Shown piece by piece: positions 54,384 to 64,000 of a stretch of DNA of 64,000 nt; position 1 is the stretch's first letter, and each line of letters begins with the position of its first letter. A model generated the notes under the pieces. The model did not search any database. It was given only the letters and a program-made list of their open reading frames with translations, and was not told where the DNA came from. The translations under genes were made by a program, and so were the position numbers. This stretch comes from Rhizobiaceae bacterium (GTDB lineage: Bacteria; Pseudomonadota; Alphaproteobacteria; Rhizobiales; Rhizobiaceae), in contig JARGOX010000020.1 in the NCBI GenBank assembly GCA_029233925.1, positions 1-64,000 of the forward strand. The letters run 5' to 3'.

Positions 54384-54649
54384 GCTGGCCTGCGCGGTCG
54401 CAAATAAAATATCCGGACATTCGTTCTGCGTTCAATGCTGGCGCATGTGCTGCTACGCGCTTACCTCGTCCGGGTCAGCGCAAGCTTGCCGCCTGCGTAA
54501 GGCGGACCGCATGGTCACAGACCCCACACAATGGCGTTTTTGCTCCAGAAAAAACCTCCGCTGCGCACCAAGAGAACCGTACAGCAGGGATTAAGTCTTT
54601 GAAAGATCTGACATAATATAACAACAACCAAAATTTGACGTCAACGACA
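54384..54649. other. Gap between reductase and kinase genes
   Basis: CCGCCT and AGGCGG (54489-54494 with 54500-54505) form a small hairpin that may end the reductase transcript. No coding frame is supported. The second operator starts at 54650. Confidence 0.4.
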
Positions 54650-54671
54650 TTTTATTGTTGAACAATGGACA
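54650..54671. promoter_or_regulatory. Operator copy 2 before the kinase operon
   Basis: Identical over 22 bases to 53287-53308, with the same ATTGTT-G-AACAAT palindrome. It lies 45 bp before the first possible start of the kinase gene and implies joint control of both transcription units by one regulator. Confidence 0.78.
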
Positions 54672-54716
54672 ATAACGTGGTTTATAATATGTGCAGTTAA
54701 AAACCATGCACAGAAA

Positions 54717-55820
54717 ATGTGCACACCAGACGATCTGATCAAGAACAAGGATTCGATGTTGTCCGCACCTGCCCCTCCAAATCTTGCTGTCGCTGGATCT
54801 TTCAGCATCGACGGCGTTATTGCCCAGGACGGTCGCTGGGTCGTTGGAAAGGTCGGAGGCAACGCACTTTGGTCATCACTTGGCGCGCTGATGTGCGGGC
54901 TCAAGCCCCGCGTGCTGACGGTCGTTGGTAATGACTACCCGGCCAAGGTACTCGAAACACTCTCGTTGGCCGGTATCGATACGCGCGCTGTGGTGCACCT
55001 GGACCGGACCCATCCGGTACGCGTAACATTTGCCCATATGCCGGACGGCTCACGCATCCAGCCGGTGCCGCAGCATATGATCCGCGCATTGCCTGAAAAG
55101 GTGCAGGCGCAATTCATTGACACCACAAGCCAACCGGACGTATTGCCTTTAGGTGCGCCACGCGGCGAAGATGTGCCCGACGACTGGCTGGATGAAATCA
55201 ACTTCTGGCATCTGCCGTTGCTCCCCCTGAACAGGCATCGTTCGCTTGTACAGCGAATTGCCGCAGGCCGGGGACAGCTGCAAGCCGATTGCCCTGCACG
55301 GTCTGATTTGCTGCTCAAGCCATTTGAAAAACTTTCCAATACCCTCGGAAGTCTGGATGTGTTTTTGCCAAGCACGTCGGACTTCGACGTTTTTGCGCCC
55401 GATCTTGATGTTGTCCAGATACTGACCGGCTTGCGCGCTGCGGGGGCGAGGACAGTCGTTCTCAAAGCCGGCCCCGATGGCGTTTATGTGCTGCGCGAAC
55501 AGGCCATCTGGCATATTCCCGCCTACGCAGAAGCGGTTTTCGATCCAACCGGTGCAGGCGATGCATTTTGCGGCGGCTTTCTCGGAGGCATGGCGCTGAC
55601 CGGTGACCTCGTGGAAGCTGCGGCGCTTGGCTCCGCGGTTGCTTCCTTTGCCGTCGCCACGGAAGATCCCCTGACCCTTGCCGATATCGATGCTGGGCAA
55701 ACTTTCGCTCGTGCGGACCAGTTGCGCGCCCGCGCCAAGGAAATCGGCGTGATCCCCGGTTTTGACACAGCACCCATTCTTGGCGGTGAGCATGAAAGCT
55801 CAACCGTCGTGAACGAATAG
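54717..55820 (+). CDS. PfkB-family (ribokinase-like) sugar or nucleoside kinase
   Basis: This protein of 367 residues (354 if it starts at the ATG at 54756) has an N-terminal FSIDGVI..GRWVVGKVGGNA segment and the ribokinase signature DPTGAGDAFCGGFLGGMALT with the catalytic aspartate and anion hole. PfkB enzymes phosphorylate ribose, other sugars, or nucleosides at a hydroxyl. The BMP-type nucleoside importer encoded downstream favours a nucleoside or pentose substrate. It opens a probable seven-gene operon under operator copy 2. Confidence 0.88.
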   Translation: MCTPDDLIKNKDSMLSAPAPPNLAVAGSFSIDGVIAQDGRWVVGKVGGNALWSSLGALMCGLKPRVLTVVGNDYPAKVLETLSLAGIDTRAVVHLDRTHPVRVTFAHMPDGSRIQPVPQHMIRALPEKVQAQFIDTTSQPDVLPLGAPRGEDVPDDWLDEINFWHLPLLPLNRHRSLVQRIAAGRGQLQADCPARSDLLLKPFEKLSNTLGSLDVFLPSTSDFDVFAPDLDVVQILTGLRAAGARTVVLKAGPDGVYVLREQAIWHIPAYAEAVFDPTGAGDAFCGGFLGGMALTGDLVEAAALGSAVASFAVATEDPLTLADIDAGQTFARADQLRARAKEIGVIPGFDTAPILGGEHESSTVVNE

Positions 55821-55836
55821 AAAGGCCACCAGGCAA

Positions 55837-56409
55837 ATGATGACAATCGGGGTAATAGGGCGCAGTTCAAAACCGGGCGAGACTTTACCCGAGCTCGTCA
55901 CCAATGCGGCCTACGAAATCGGGCGGTGCATAGCCATGGCAGGCGCAGCGCTGGTGAGTGGCGGTACCGGCGGGGTCATGGAGGCCTCATGCAAGGGCGC
56001 GCGCGAGGCTGGTGGATTGACGATCGGCTTTCTGCCCTACGCAGACAAATCCAGAGCCAATCCCTACGTCGACCTTATTTTCCCCACAGGCATGGGCACC
56101 ATACGCAATATTCTGACCGCACGCGGCTGCGACAGCCTGATCATGATCGGTGGCGGGGTCGGTACGCTCAACGAAGTGACCGTCGCCTATGATTCGGGCG
56201 TCCCCGTTATCGTACTGGAAGGCACGACGGGTTGGGCGGACCGGCTTCGCAGCGCCCTTGAAGAGGGATGCTGGCTTGATGAGCGCCGCGTGGTGCCGAT
56301 CAGTTTCACGTCCACCCCCCAAAGCGCCGTTGACCTGGCTGTGGAACGGGCAGGCGAACCGCGCCATGGCACGAGGCTTGAAGCCCATACCGGGTGGGCT
56401 GGCCAATGA
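55837..56409 (+). CDS. TIGR00725/LOG-like Rossmann protein
   Basis: This 190-residue protein has the SLOG-type nucleotide fold: TIGVIGRSSKPGETLP at the start, AGAALVSGGTGGVMEASCKG, and the signature IGGGVGTLNEVTVAY near residue 105. In LOG enzymes the equivalent PGGxGTxxE motif binds a nucleoside 5'-monophosphate and splits it into base and ribose 5-phosphate. This TIGR00725 variant has no assigned activity that I know of. Its place between a kinase and a nucleoside-type importer makes phosphoribohydrolase activity plausible but unproven. Confidence 0.8.
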   Translation: MMTIGVIGRSSKPGETLPELVTNAAYEIGRCIAMAGAALVSGGTGGVMEASCKGAREAGGLTIGFLPYADKSRANPYVDLIFPTGMGTIRNILTARGCDSLIMIGGGVGTLNEVTVAYDSGVPVIVLEGTTGWADRLRSALEEGCWLDERRVVPISFTSTPQSAVDLAVERAGEPRHGTRLEAHTGWAGQ

Positions 56410-56516
56410 CCCATTCACCGTCACGCACGCCTCTTGCCACCGTCCCATATGCGCACACGCCGTGCCCGAATATACCCAGTGACTGCCAATAAACCCCAAT
56501 ATCCAAGGAGCTATCC

Positions 56517-57568
56517 ATGTCTAAGTCGTTCAATACGCGCATTGCCCCGCTCTCCAGAATGATGTCCACCTCGGTCATCGCCATCGCGCTTGGCCTTGGT
56601 ACACCCGCCATTGCCTTTGCTCAGGACTATGTCTGGTCCATGGTGACCAATCAGGCCGGCCTTGGCGATCAGGGTTTCAACGATCTTGCCAAGCTCGGTG
56701 TTGAAAACAGCGCCGCCGAACTTGGCGGCAAGCCGTTGGTGATCCAATCCTCGAATCAATCACAATTCGTTCCGAATCTGCAGCAAGCCGTCGACAGTGG
56801 TTCGACCGTTACGACCGGTGTCGGCTTCGGTATCCGCGATGCGCTCACCGAGGTCGCCATCGCCAATCCGGATGCCAGGTTCACGCTGATTGATGCCGTT
56901 GCTGTAGACAAGGACAAGAACCCGCTGCCAAATGTCGCCAGCGTCACATTTCGCGAACACGAAGCAGCGTTTCTCGCGGGCATCGTCGCGGCCATGAGCA
57001 CCGACAAGACCCGCGCAGGTTTTATCGGTGGTATGGAAACCCCTCCGGTGATCCGTTTTCTGTCCGGTTTTGAGGCAGGCCTGCATTATGTCAATCCGGA
57101 CATTGAAGTATCCGTGGCCTTCGTTGGATCATTCACTGAACCGGCAAAGGCAAAGGAACTTGCCCTCGGCATCTATGATCTGGGCGCTGACGTCATTCTG
57201 GATGTCGCCGGCGGTGGCGGGCGTGGTATCTTCGACGCAGCCAAGGGTCTGGGCAAAGGCAATTGGGTGATTGGCGTCGATACCTGCAAGGGGCAATTTG
57301 CTCCCGACAACTTCCTGACCTCCGCCGTCAAGGATGTCGCCGGTGCTGTGGTTTATGAAAACAAGGCGGCAGCCGACGGCACCTTCAAGGGCGGCACCGT
57401 CAGTCTCGGTCTCGCTGAGAAGGCTGTCGGCCTTTGCGCAGACAACCTTGATACACTTTCGCCGGAGATCATGGCAAAGGTCGAGGCTGCAACCGCCGCC
57501 ATCCTGGACGGCTCAATGGTCGTCCCTGCCAACGAAGAAGAGTTGCAGTCGTTCAAATCGATGAGCAA

Positions 57569-57572
<4 letters not shown>
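56517..57572 (+). CDS. BMP-family ABC transporter substrate-binding protein
   Basis: This 351-residue periplasmic protein has a signal peptide (TSVIAIALGLGTPAIAFAQ) and a PnrA/BmpA fold: MVTNQAGLGDQGFNDLAKLG at the start, FREHEAAFLAGIVAAMS, and FIGGMETPPVIRFLSGFEAG. BMP proteins typically deliver purine or pyrimidine nucleosides to ABC permeases. AAGGAG precedes the ATG. It is followed by the ATPase and two permeases with 4-bp overlaps, a complete importer. Confidence 0.94.
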
Positions 57573-59172
<1,600 letters not shown>

Positions 59173-59176
<4 letters not shown>

Positions 59177-60450
59177 CGCGGGATGCGATGACGGCCCCTC
59201 CCTCAATCAAGAAAGCCGCGACCGGCAAACGTCAGGTCAGGATGGATCCCGAGGTCATGGCTGACGCACTGGCCAATGATACCCGGCAACCCAATGGGGA
59301 ATTTGTGCCGCGCCTGGTCGCACGCTTCCATACCATGTCGGGCAGCGTCGGCGGACAAGTCCTGACATTCATGCTGACAATAGCAGCTGCTCTGGTCGCA
59401 TCGGTCCCGTTGATCTGGCTCGCCGGATCGGATTTTTGGCTGACGACAACGGCCTTCTTCGGCGGCGCGCTTGGCAGCGGCCCGGCAATCGCCGAAACGC
59501 TGGTCCAGATGATCCCACTGCTGATCGCCGGTCTGGCGGTCGCCGTTGCTTTCCATGCAAGCCTTTTCAATATCGGCGTTGAGGGCCAATTGCTCTTCGG
59601 CGGCCTTGTTGCCGGTGTGGTCGGTGCCTCCCTTGACATTCCACCGGCGCTTTTGATGATCGTGTGTCTTCTGGCGGGAATGATTGGTGGGGCGCTGTTT
59701 GCCTTGATCCCGGCCCTGCTCAAGGCCTATCGCGGCGCGCACGAAGTGGTCACCACCATCATGATGAATTTTGTAGCAGTGGCTGTGGCGGAATTTGCCG
59801 TCGCTCCAACCGGACCATTCGTTGCTGCCGATCAGCCTTCTGCGACCGACCGGGTGCCCGAGGGTGCGCAATTGCCGATCATCTGGGAGGGCACACGTCT
59901 GCATGCCGGACTGCTTGTCGCCTTGGCCGCCGTCGCCATCGCCACATGGGTGCTCTATCGCACGCCCGCCGGTTTCCGGCTGCGACTGATGGGCGCCAAC
60001 CAGAATGCGGCACGGGCGAGCGGCATTTCCATCGAACGGCAGACTATCATCGCATTGCTTGCCTCAGGCGCACTTGGCGGGCTTGCTGGCGCCGTTCAGG
60101 TGCTTGGGCTCTATGGTCGCTTTTATGCCGGTTTTTCGCCGGGTTACGGTTTCGACGCCATCGCGGTCGCCCTGCTCGGGGCGCTGTCGCCTATCGGCGT
60201 CGTCGCCGCTTCCTTCTTTTTCGCCGTGCTTCATGCAGGCTCGGTCCCCCTGCAGGCAATCGCAGGGATCAGCCGCGAATTTGTCGGCGTTGTCTCCGGA
60301 CTGGTGGTCGCCTTCGTGGCTGCGCAACCGGCAGTCATGCGGCTGGTGTCGAACATGCGCCAAAAGGTCGTCGACGATACGCTGCCCAACGACCCGCCGG
60401 AACCACAGTACATGTCTGAAATAGCCACCAGCCCGGAGGAGCCATCATGA
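59173..60450 (+). CDS. ABC transporter permease, BMP system (first)
   Basis: This 425-residue membrane permease has about ten hydrophobic segments (for example VLTFMLTIAAALVASVPLIW) and the BPD_transp_2 motifs FHASLFNIGVEGQLLFGGLV and ANQNAARASGISIERQTIIA. Its cytoplasmic N-terminus of about 65 residues is longer than usual. The start overlaps the ATPase stop (ATGA). Pairs with the next gene as the second half of the channel. Confidence 0.93.
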
Positions 60451-61370
60451 GCAGCCTTTTGACGATATCACTGGTCATCAGCGCCCTTCATCTGGCCTTG
60501 CCGATTTTGATGCCGATGCTGGGCGGTCTTATCAGCGAACGCAGCGGTGTCCTGAACATCGGCCTGGAAGGCATGATGCTGATCGGCGCATTTTCCGCCG
60601 TGCTGGTGACCTATTTCACCGGTGACCCATGGCTCGGCCTTATCGGCGCTCTTGCCTCGGGTGTTTTTTCAGGCAGCGCGCTGGCGCTGATGACGGTGAC
60701 CTTGCGCGGCGACCAGGTCGTGTCATGTGCAGCCATCAATCTCATTGGCGCCGGACTGACGGCAGCCCTGATTCCGGTGATCTGGGGCGTCGATGGACTG
60801 ACGCCCAGCGTCGAAAAAATACCCGTCGTGCGCGTGCCGCTGCTGGCAGACCTGCCAAATGTGGGGCGGCTGTTCTCGTCGCTCAGCCTTGTCGACTATG
60901 CCTGTTTCGCACTGGTTTTCCTTGTCTGGTGGGTGATGTTTCGCACTGACGCCGGTCTGCGCATCAGGGCCTGCGGTGAATCCGCCGAATCCGCAGACGC
61001 TGCCGGCATTGCGGTGGTGCGCACGCGCTTCTTCGCCGTGGTTGCCTCCGGTGTCTTCGGCGCATTGGGTGGAGCCTATCTGTCCATTGTAACGCTCGAT
61101 ATGTTTCAGGCATCCATGACGCAGGGTCGTGGTTTTCTGGCGCTGGCTGCTCTGGTCTTCGGCAAGTGGCGGGTCTGGCCCGGTGCGCTTGCATGCATCG
61201 CCTTCGGCTTCGCTGATGCGATCGCGCTGCGTGCGCAAATTCTATGGCGTGACATTCCCCACGAATTATTGATCGCACTGCCCTATGTGCTTGCGCTTCT
61301 GGCGCTTGCCACCTTCGTCGGCCGCGCTTCCGGCCCTGCCGACGCAGGCAAGCCGTTTAAACGGGCCTGA
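60447..61370 (+). CDS. ABC transporter permease, BMP system (second)
   Basis: This 307-residue permease of the same family has LISERSGVLNIGLEGMMLIG near the N-terminus and the coupling region RIRACGESAESADAAGIAVV. It has eight to nine hydrophobic segments. Its ATG overlaps the stop of the first permease by 4 bp. Both permeases resemble the YufP/YufQ-type pair of nucleoside importers. Confidence 0.93.
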   Translation: MSSLLTISLVISALHLALPILMPMLGGLISERSGVLNIGLEGMMLIGAFSAVLVTYFTGDPWLGLIGALASGVFSGSALALMTVTLRGDQVVSCAAINLIGAGLTAALIPVIWGVDGLTPSVEKIPVVRVPLLADLPNVGRLFSSLSLVDYACFALVFLVWWVMFRTDAGLRIRACGESAESADAAGIAVVRTRFFAVVASGVFGALGGAYLSIVTLDMFQASMTQGRGFLALAALVFGKWRVWPGALACIAFGFADAIALRAQILWRDIPHELLIALPYVLALLALATFVGRASGPADAGKPFKRA

Positions 61371-61419
61371 TCATGGCCCGCCCCACACAACCATCTGCCT
61401 GCCAATCAAGGAGACGAAA

Positions 61420-62520
61420 ATGTTTGTGAGCGAAATCCCTGCCCTCAGGGGCTATTGGTATCCGGTCGCCTATTCATCCGATATCAGCGACAAACCACGC
61501 GGTGTACGGCTCCTTGGCGACGACTATGTCGTCTGGCGTGGGGCGGACGGCAAACTCGGTTGTGCGGTTGACGAATGCCCGCACCGCGCCGCGCGCCTTT
61601 CCCAGGGTTGGCTCGACAATGGCGATCTGGTGTGCCCCTATCATGGCTGGGCCTTCCACACGAGCGGAGCCTGTGTGCGCATTCCCCAGAATGATGACGA
61701 CAAGCCCGTGCCACCCAGGGCACGCGCACTTTCGGTTCTTGTCGACGAGCGTTACGGGCTGGTCTGGGTATGCGTCGGCATGCCCGGTGCTGATATTCCT
61801 GATCTGCCCGAAGCCGAAGATCCGAATTTCGTGGTCATGCATGAGATCATGGAGGTGTGGGACACCTCGGCGCCGCGGGTGATCGACAATGCGCTCGACA
61901 TTGCGCATGTTGCCTGGACGCATCGCAACACCGTCGGGGATTCCTCCGCCCCCAAATTTGAGAGCTACGAGATCAACCGTGACGGGCATAAGCTCAGCGC
62001 ACGGATCAGTTATCGCGCCCGCCTGACAGACGCCATGCGCGCCAATACCGGCTTGACCGGTGACCATACAATCCGTGTCACCAACTCGGAGCTGGTGCAA
62101 CCCTTCGTCTACAAGGACGTGATGGAATATGAGAACGGACTGCGGCACGTGCTGTTCAAGACCGCGACGCCGGTTGACGACCACCACACACTGTTTTGCC
62201 AGTTCATTGCCCGAAATGATGCGCCTGACGAAAAGAAACGCGCGGGAATCATTGCCCTGGATCGTGAAATTCAAAGTGAAGACAAGGTGCTTCTTAAAAA
62301 CATCCGGCCCGAATTTCCTCTTGAGATCCAGACGGAAATGCATACGCGCAGCGACAGGATGACGGTGGAGTACCGCAAGATTCTGGCAGAGCTTGCACAC
62401 GAAAACTCCAATGTAACTCCGGACAGCGCCTGGGCCCGGCCCTTTCTCCAGGCTGCGCGCGAAAACACAGCCGCGCGGGCACGGCCAGATCAGCGTGAAA
62501 ATGAAAAGACGCCAAAATGA
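61420..62520 (+). CDS. Rieske-type ring-hydroxylating/demethylating oxygenase
   Basis: This 366-residue oxygenase has a Rieske 2Fe-2S site Cys53-His55 and Cys72-His75 (CPHRAARL, CPYHGWAF). The mononuclear iron site has Asp160, His163 and His168 in DNALDIAHVAWTH, with a further acidic ligand probable in the SEDKVLLKN region. It resembles the VanA-like group, many of which remove methyl groups from O or N atoms. AAGGAG precedes the ATG at 61420. It overlaps the reductase gene by 4 bp, forming a two-component system. The substrate is probably what the BMP importer brings in, or a product made from it. Confidence 0.92.
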   Translation: MFVSEIPALRGYWYPVAYSSDISDKPRGVRLLGDDYVVWRGADGKLGCAVDECPHRAARLSQGWLDNGDLVCPYHGWAFHTSGACVRIPQNDDDKPVPPRARALSVLVDERYGLVWVCVGMPGADIPDLPEAEDPNFVVMHEIMEVWDTSAPRVIDNALDIAHVAWTHRNTVGDSSAPKFESYEINRDGHKLSARISYRARLTDAMRANTGLTGDHTIRVTNSELVQPFVYKDVMEYENGLRHVLFKTATPVDDHHTLFCQFIARNDAPDEKKRAGIIALDREIQSEDKVLLKNIRPEFPLEIQTEMHTRSDRMTVEYRKILAELAHENSNVTPDSAWARPFLQAARENTAARARPDQRENEKTPK

Positions 62521-63506
62521 CCTTGGCGCACGAAAAACCCGAGGTCGTCCCGGCGCACAATTTATCGGACACATTTGGTCTTCTCCTCACATCGAAAAAG
62601 CATGTGGCGGACGGAATCGTCGCGATCGAATTGCAGGATCCCGGCGGCGGCGATCTGCCGCCGTGGGAGCCGGGTGCGCATATCGAACTGATTTTCGGCG
62701 AGGCTGGAATCGTCCGTCAATACTCCCTGTGCGGTAACCCACTTGATCGCAGCAGATGGATGATTGCGGTCCTGCGCGAGGACATGGGTCGCGGCGGATC
62801 ACTCGCCATCCACGATCATCTCGTCGAGGGCAGTGCAGTGCAGGTCCGGCCACCGCGCAACAATTTTGCGCTTGTGCCGGGCAACAGCTTCGCCTTCATT
62901 GCCGGTGGGATTGGGATCACACCCTTCCTGCCGATGATCGCGCAACTCGAAAGAGCTGGCGCCGACTGGCAGCTTCACTATGCCGGACGATCACCATCAA
63001 GCATGGCCTTTGCCGACCAACTGGTGTCGGATTATGGCGAGAAAGTCAGGCTCTACCCCAAAAGCCAGCAGCAAATTCTTGGGGTCGATGGCGTCGTCGC
63101 CAGCTTGCCCGATGAAACAGAGGTCTTTGCCTGCGGGCCGATACGTCTCTTGAACGAAATCGGCGATGTCTGCGCCGCACGCCACATCACGCCGCACGTC
63201 GAGCGCTTTTCTGCAGCACAAAGTGCGCCGCAGCCTGTCGGTGAAGATACGACCTTTGAAGTCGAACTGGCCCGTACAGGGACCACTATTGTGGTGGAGC
63301 CCGGACAATCTATCCTGGAGGCTGCCGAAGCGGCGGGCGCGGACGTTTTTGGATCCTGTCTCGAGGGCGTTTGCGGAACCTGCGAGACGCGGGTTCTTGG
63401 CGGCATTCCTGACCATCGGGACTTTGTACTGGAGGGCTCACAAAAAGACACGATGATGATCTGCGTATCCCGCGCCGCCTGCCCGCGACTCATTCTTGAT
63501 ATCTAA
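62517..63506 (+). CDS. Oxygenase reductase (VanB-like FMN/2Fe-2S)
   Basis: This 329-residue electron carrier passes electrons from NAD(P)H to the Rieske oxygenase. The N-terminal flavin-binding barrel contains RQYSLCGNPLDRSRWMIAVL, and the nucleotide-binding domain has FAFIAGGIGITPFLPMIAQL and VFACGPIRLLNEI. The C-terminal plant-type ferredoxin has the cluster cysteines in SCLEGVCGTCETRVLGG and a last one in MICVSRA. It is the last gene of the operon. Its ferredoxin region also exists as a decayed copy at 49216-49430. Confidence 0.95.
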   Translation: MTLAHEKPEVVPAHNLSDTFGLLLTSKKHVADGIVAIELQDPGGGDLPPWEPGAHIELIFGEAGIVRQYSLCGNPLDRSRWMIAVLREDMGRGGSLAIHDHLVEGSAVQVRPPRNNFALVPGNSFAFIAGGIGITPFLPMIAQLERAGADWQLHYAGRSPSSMAFADQLVSDYGEKVRLYPKSQQQILGVDGVVASLPDETEVFACGPIRLLNEIGDVCAARHITPHVERFSAAQSAPQPVGEDTTFEVELARTGTTIVVEPGQSILEAAEAAGADVFGSCLEGVCGTCETRVLGGIPDHRDFVLEGSQKDTMMICVSRAACPRLILDI

Positions 63507-63988
63507 ATATCGAGTGACCTCGTGCAACTGAGAACTTCTGAAATCTGGTGAAATCGATCGGATCGCAGCTGCTCGCACCCGCTGGCTGCATGCGCGAATG
63601 CAACAGTGCTGGTAAATCACTGCAGAGGCAAAGTGTTCTGGAAATGATCTAACATTGGCAGGTCCTCCTGCTTCTATTGAGCCACAAGTCCTGCGAATAG
63701 GAACTCCGGCTGCGGTCAGGGGATTTTTTTCCAGCAGCTCAAATGAGAGTTTCAGCCCTTTCCTGCCGTTTGCTGACGGTTTGGTTCATATCCATCGGCA
63801 TGGACAACAGCTTTTCGACCAAATCGGGCTTCAGATAGAAAATTGAGATCGTCGCCTGTGTTGAACCCGAGCATTGGTCTTGCCTCGTCGAGCTGCTCAG
63901 TGCCGGGGATGGGAAAACAGTCCTTTGAGGCAAATCAATGAAGGCGTTTCACATCTGTGCAATCATTACATTTTTGGAGGAACTGAAT
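63507..63988. other. Region downstream of the oxygenase operon
   Basis: 482 bp with only short overlapping frames. None has a ribosome-binding site or recognisable protein sequence. No clear terminator is visible. The end carries the ribosome-binding site of the next gene. Confidence 0.45.
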
Positions 63989-64000
63989 ATGTATAAAAAC
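63989..64000 (+). CDS. Start of a gene cut by the window end
   Basis: TTTTTGGAGG (63971-63980) followed after eight bases by ATGTATAAAAAC is a very good translation start. Only four codons (MYKN) are in the window, so no function can be given. Confidence 0.6.

Noticed and set aside
63655-63933. Short overlapping frames near the right end
   Set aside because: No ribosome-binding sites, no family resemblance, and frames on both strands overlap.

Overview
The window comes from an alphaproteobacterium, almost certainly of the Hyphomicrobiales (rhizobial) lineage. The evidence is the CtrA-pathway cluster (sciP, fliJ-like, ctrA, chpT), eipA/DUF1134, rpoH next to a pseudouridine synthase, serC-serA, an extended tol-pal cluster running into tilS-ftsH-glmM, and a sulfolipid sqdB-sqdD-sqdC operon. 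The species cannot be named from the sequence. All function calls were made by reading the sequence; no database was searched.

Layout. 24-6830: a complete type II-C CRISPR-Cas locus. It has 24 perfect 36-bp repeats and cas9-cas1-cas2 on the minus strand. Upstream of cas9, on the plus strand, lies an RNA-coding stretch with a degenerate repeat (6595-6630) and a tracrRNA (about 6724-6829). 6953-7328: an IS481-like transposase relic and tRNA-Met, which looks like the edge of the acquired block. 7465-9890: two nucleotide-sugar genes (dehydrogenase and aminotransferase). 9993-48015: mostly conserved core genes: mnmA, the CtrA module, an RNA methyltransferase, RluA-family synthase, rpoH, purA, serA/serC, marC, two outer-membrane barrels, glmM, ftsH, tilS, cpoB, pal, tolBARQ, ybgC, sqdBDC and two EamA exporters. 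48194-52996: an accessory stretch with a LysR gene, gene relics, a secreted isochorismatase-fold hydrolase and a secreted YHS protein. 53358-63506: a compact catabolic gene set with a GntR regulator upstream.

How the parts work together. The CRISPR array reads on the plus strand, towards cas2 and against the cas operon. The tracrRNA anti-repeat pairs with that orientation, and each repeat ends in an extended -10-like TGCTACAAC, as in Neisseria II-C arrays. The most striking signal is a crRNA-like unit just upstream of the tracrRNA. The 11 bases directly before its degenerate repeat (6584-6594) are an exact seed match to a site at 6495-6505, between the predicted cas9 promoter and the predicted promoter of the RNA itself. 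This suggests Cas9 autoregulation by a built-in partial guide, similar in logic to tracr-L or scaRNA but with a different architecture. A plain RNA or DNA hairpin is the main alternative.

In the last 11 kb, an identical 22-bp operator lies before an aldo/keto reductase gene and before a PfkB kinase gene. The kinase is followed by a TIGR00725/LOG-like protein, a BMP-type nucleoside ABC importer and a two-component Rieske oxygenase. This gene content suggests uptake and breakdown of a modified (perhaps N-alkylated) nucleoside or purine, a pathway I do not recognise as described. A decayed copy of the oxygenase reductase's ferredoxin domain lies 14 kb upstream.
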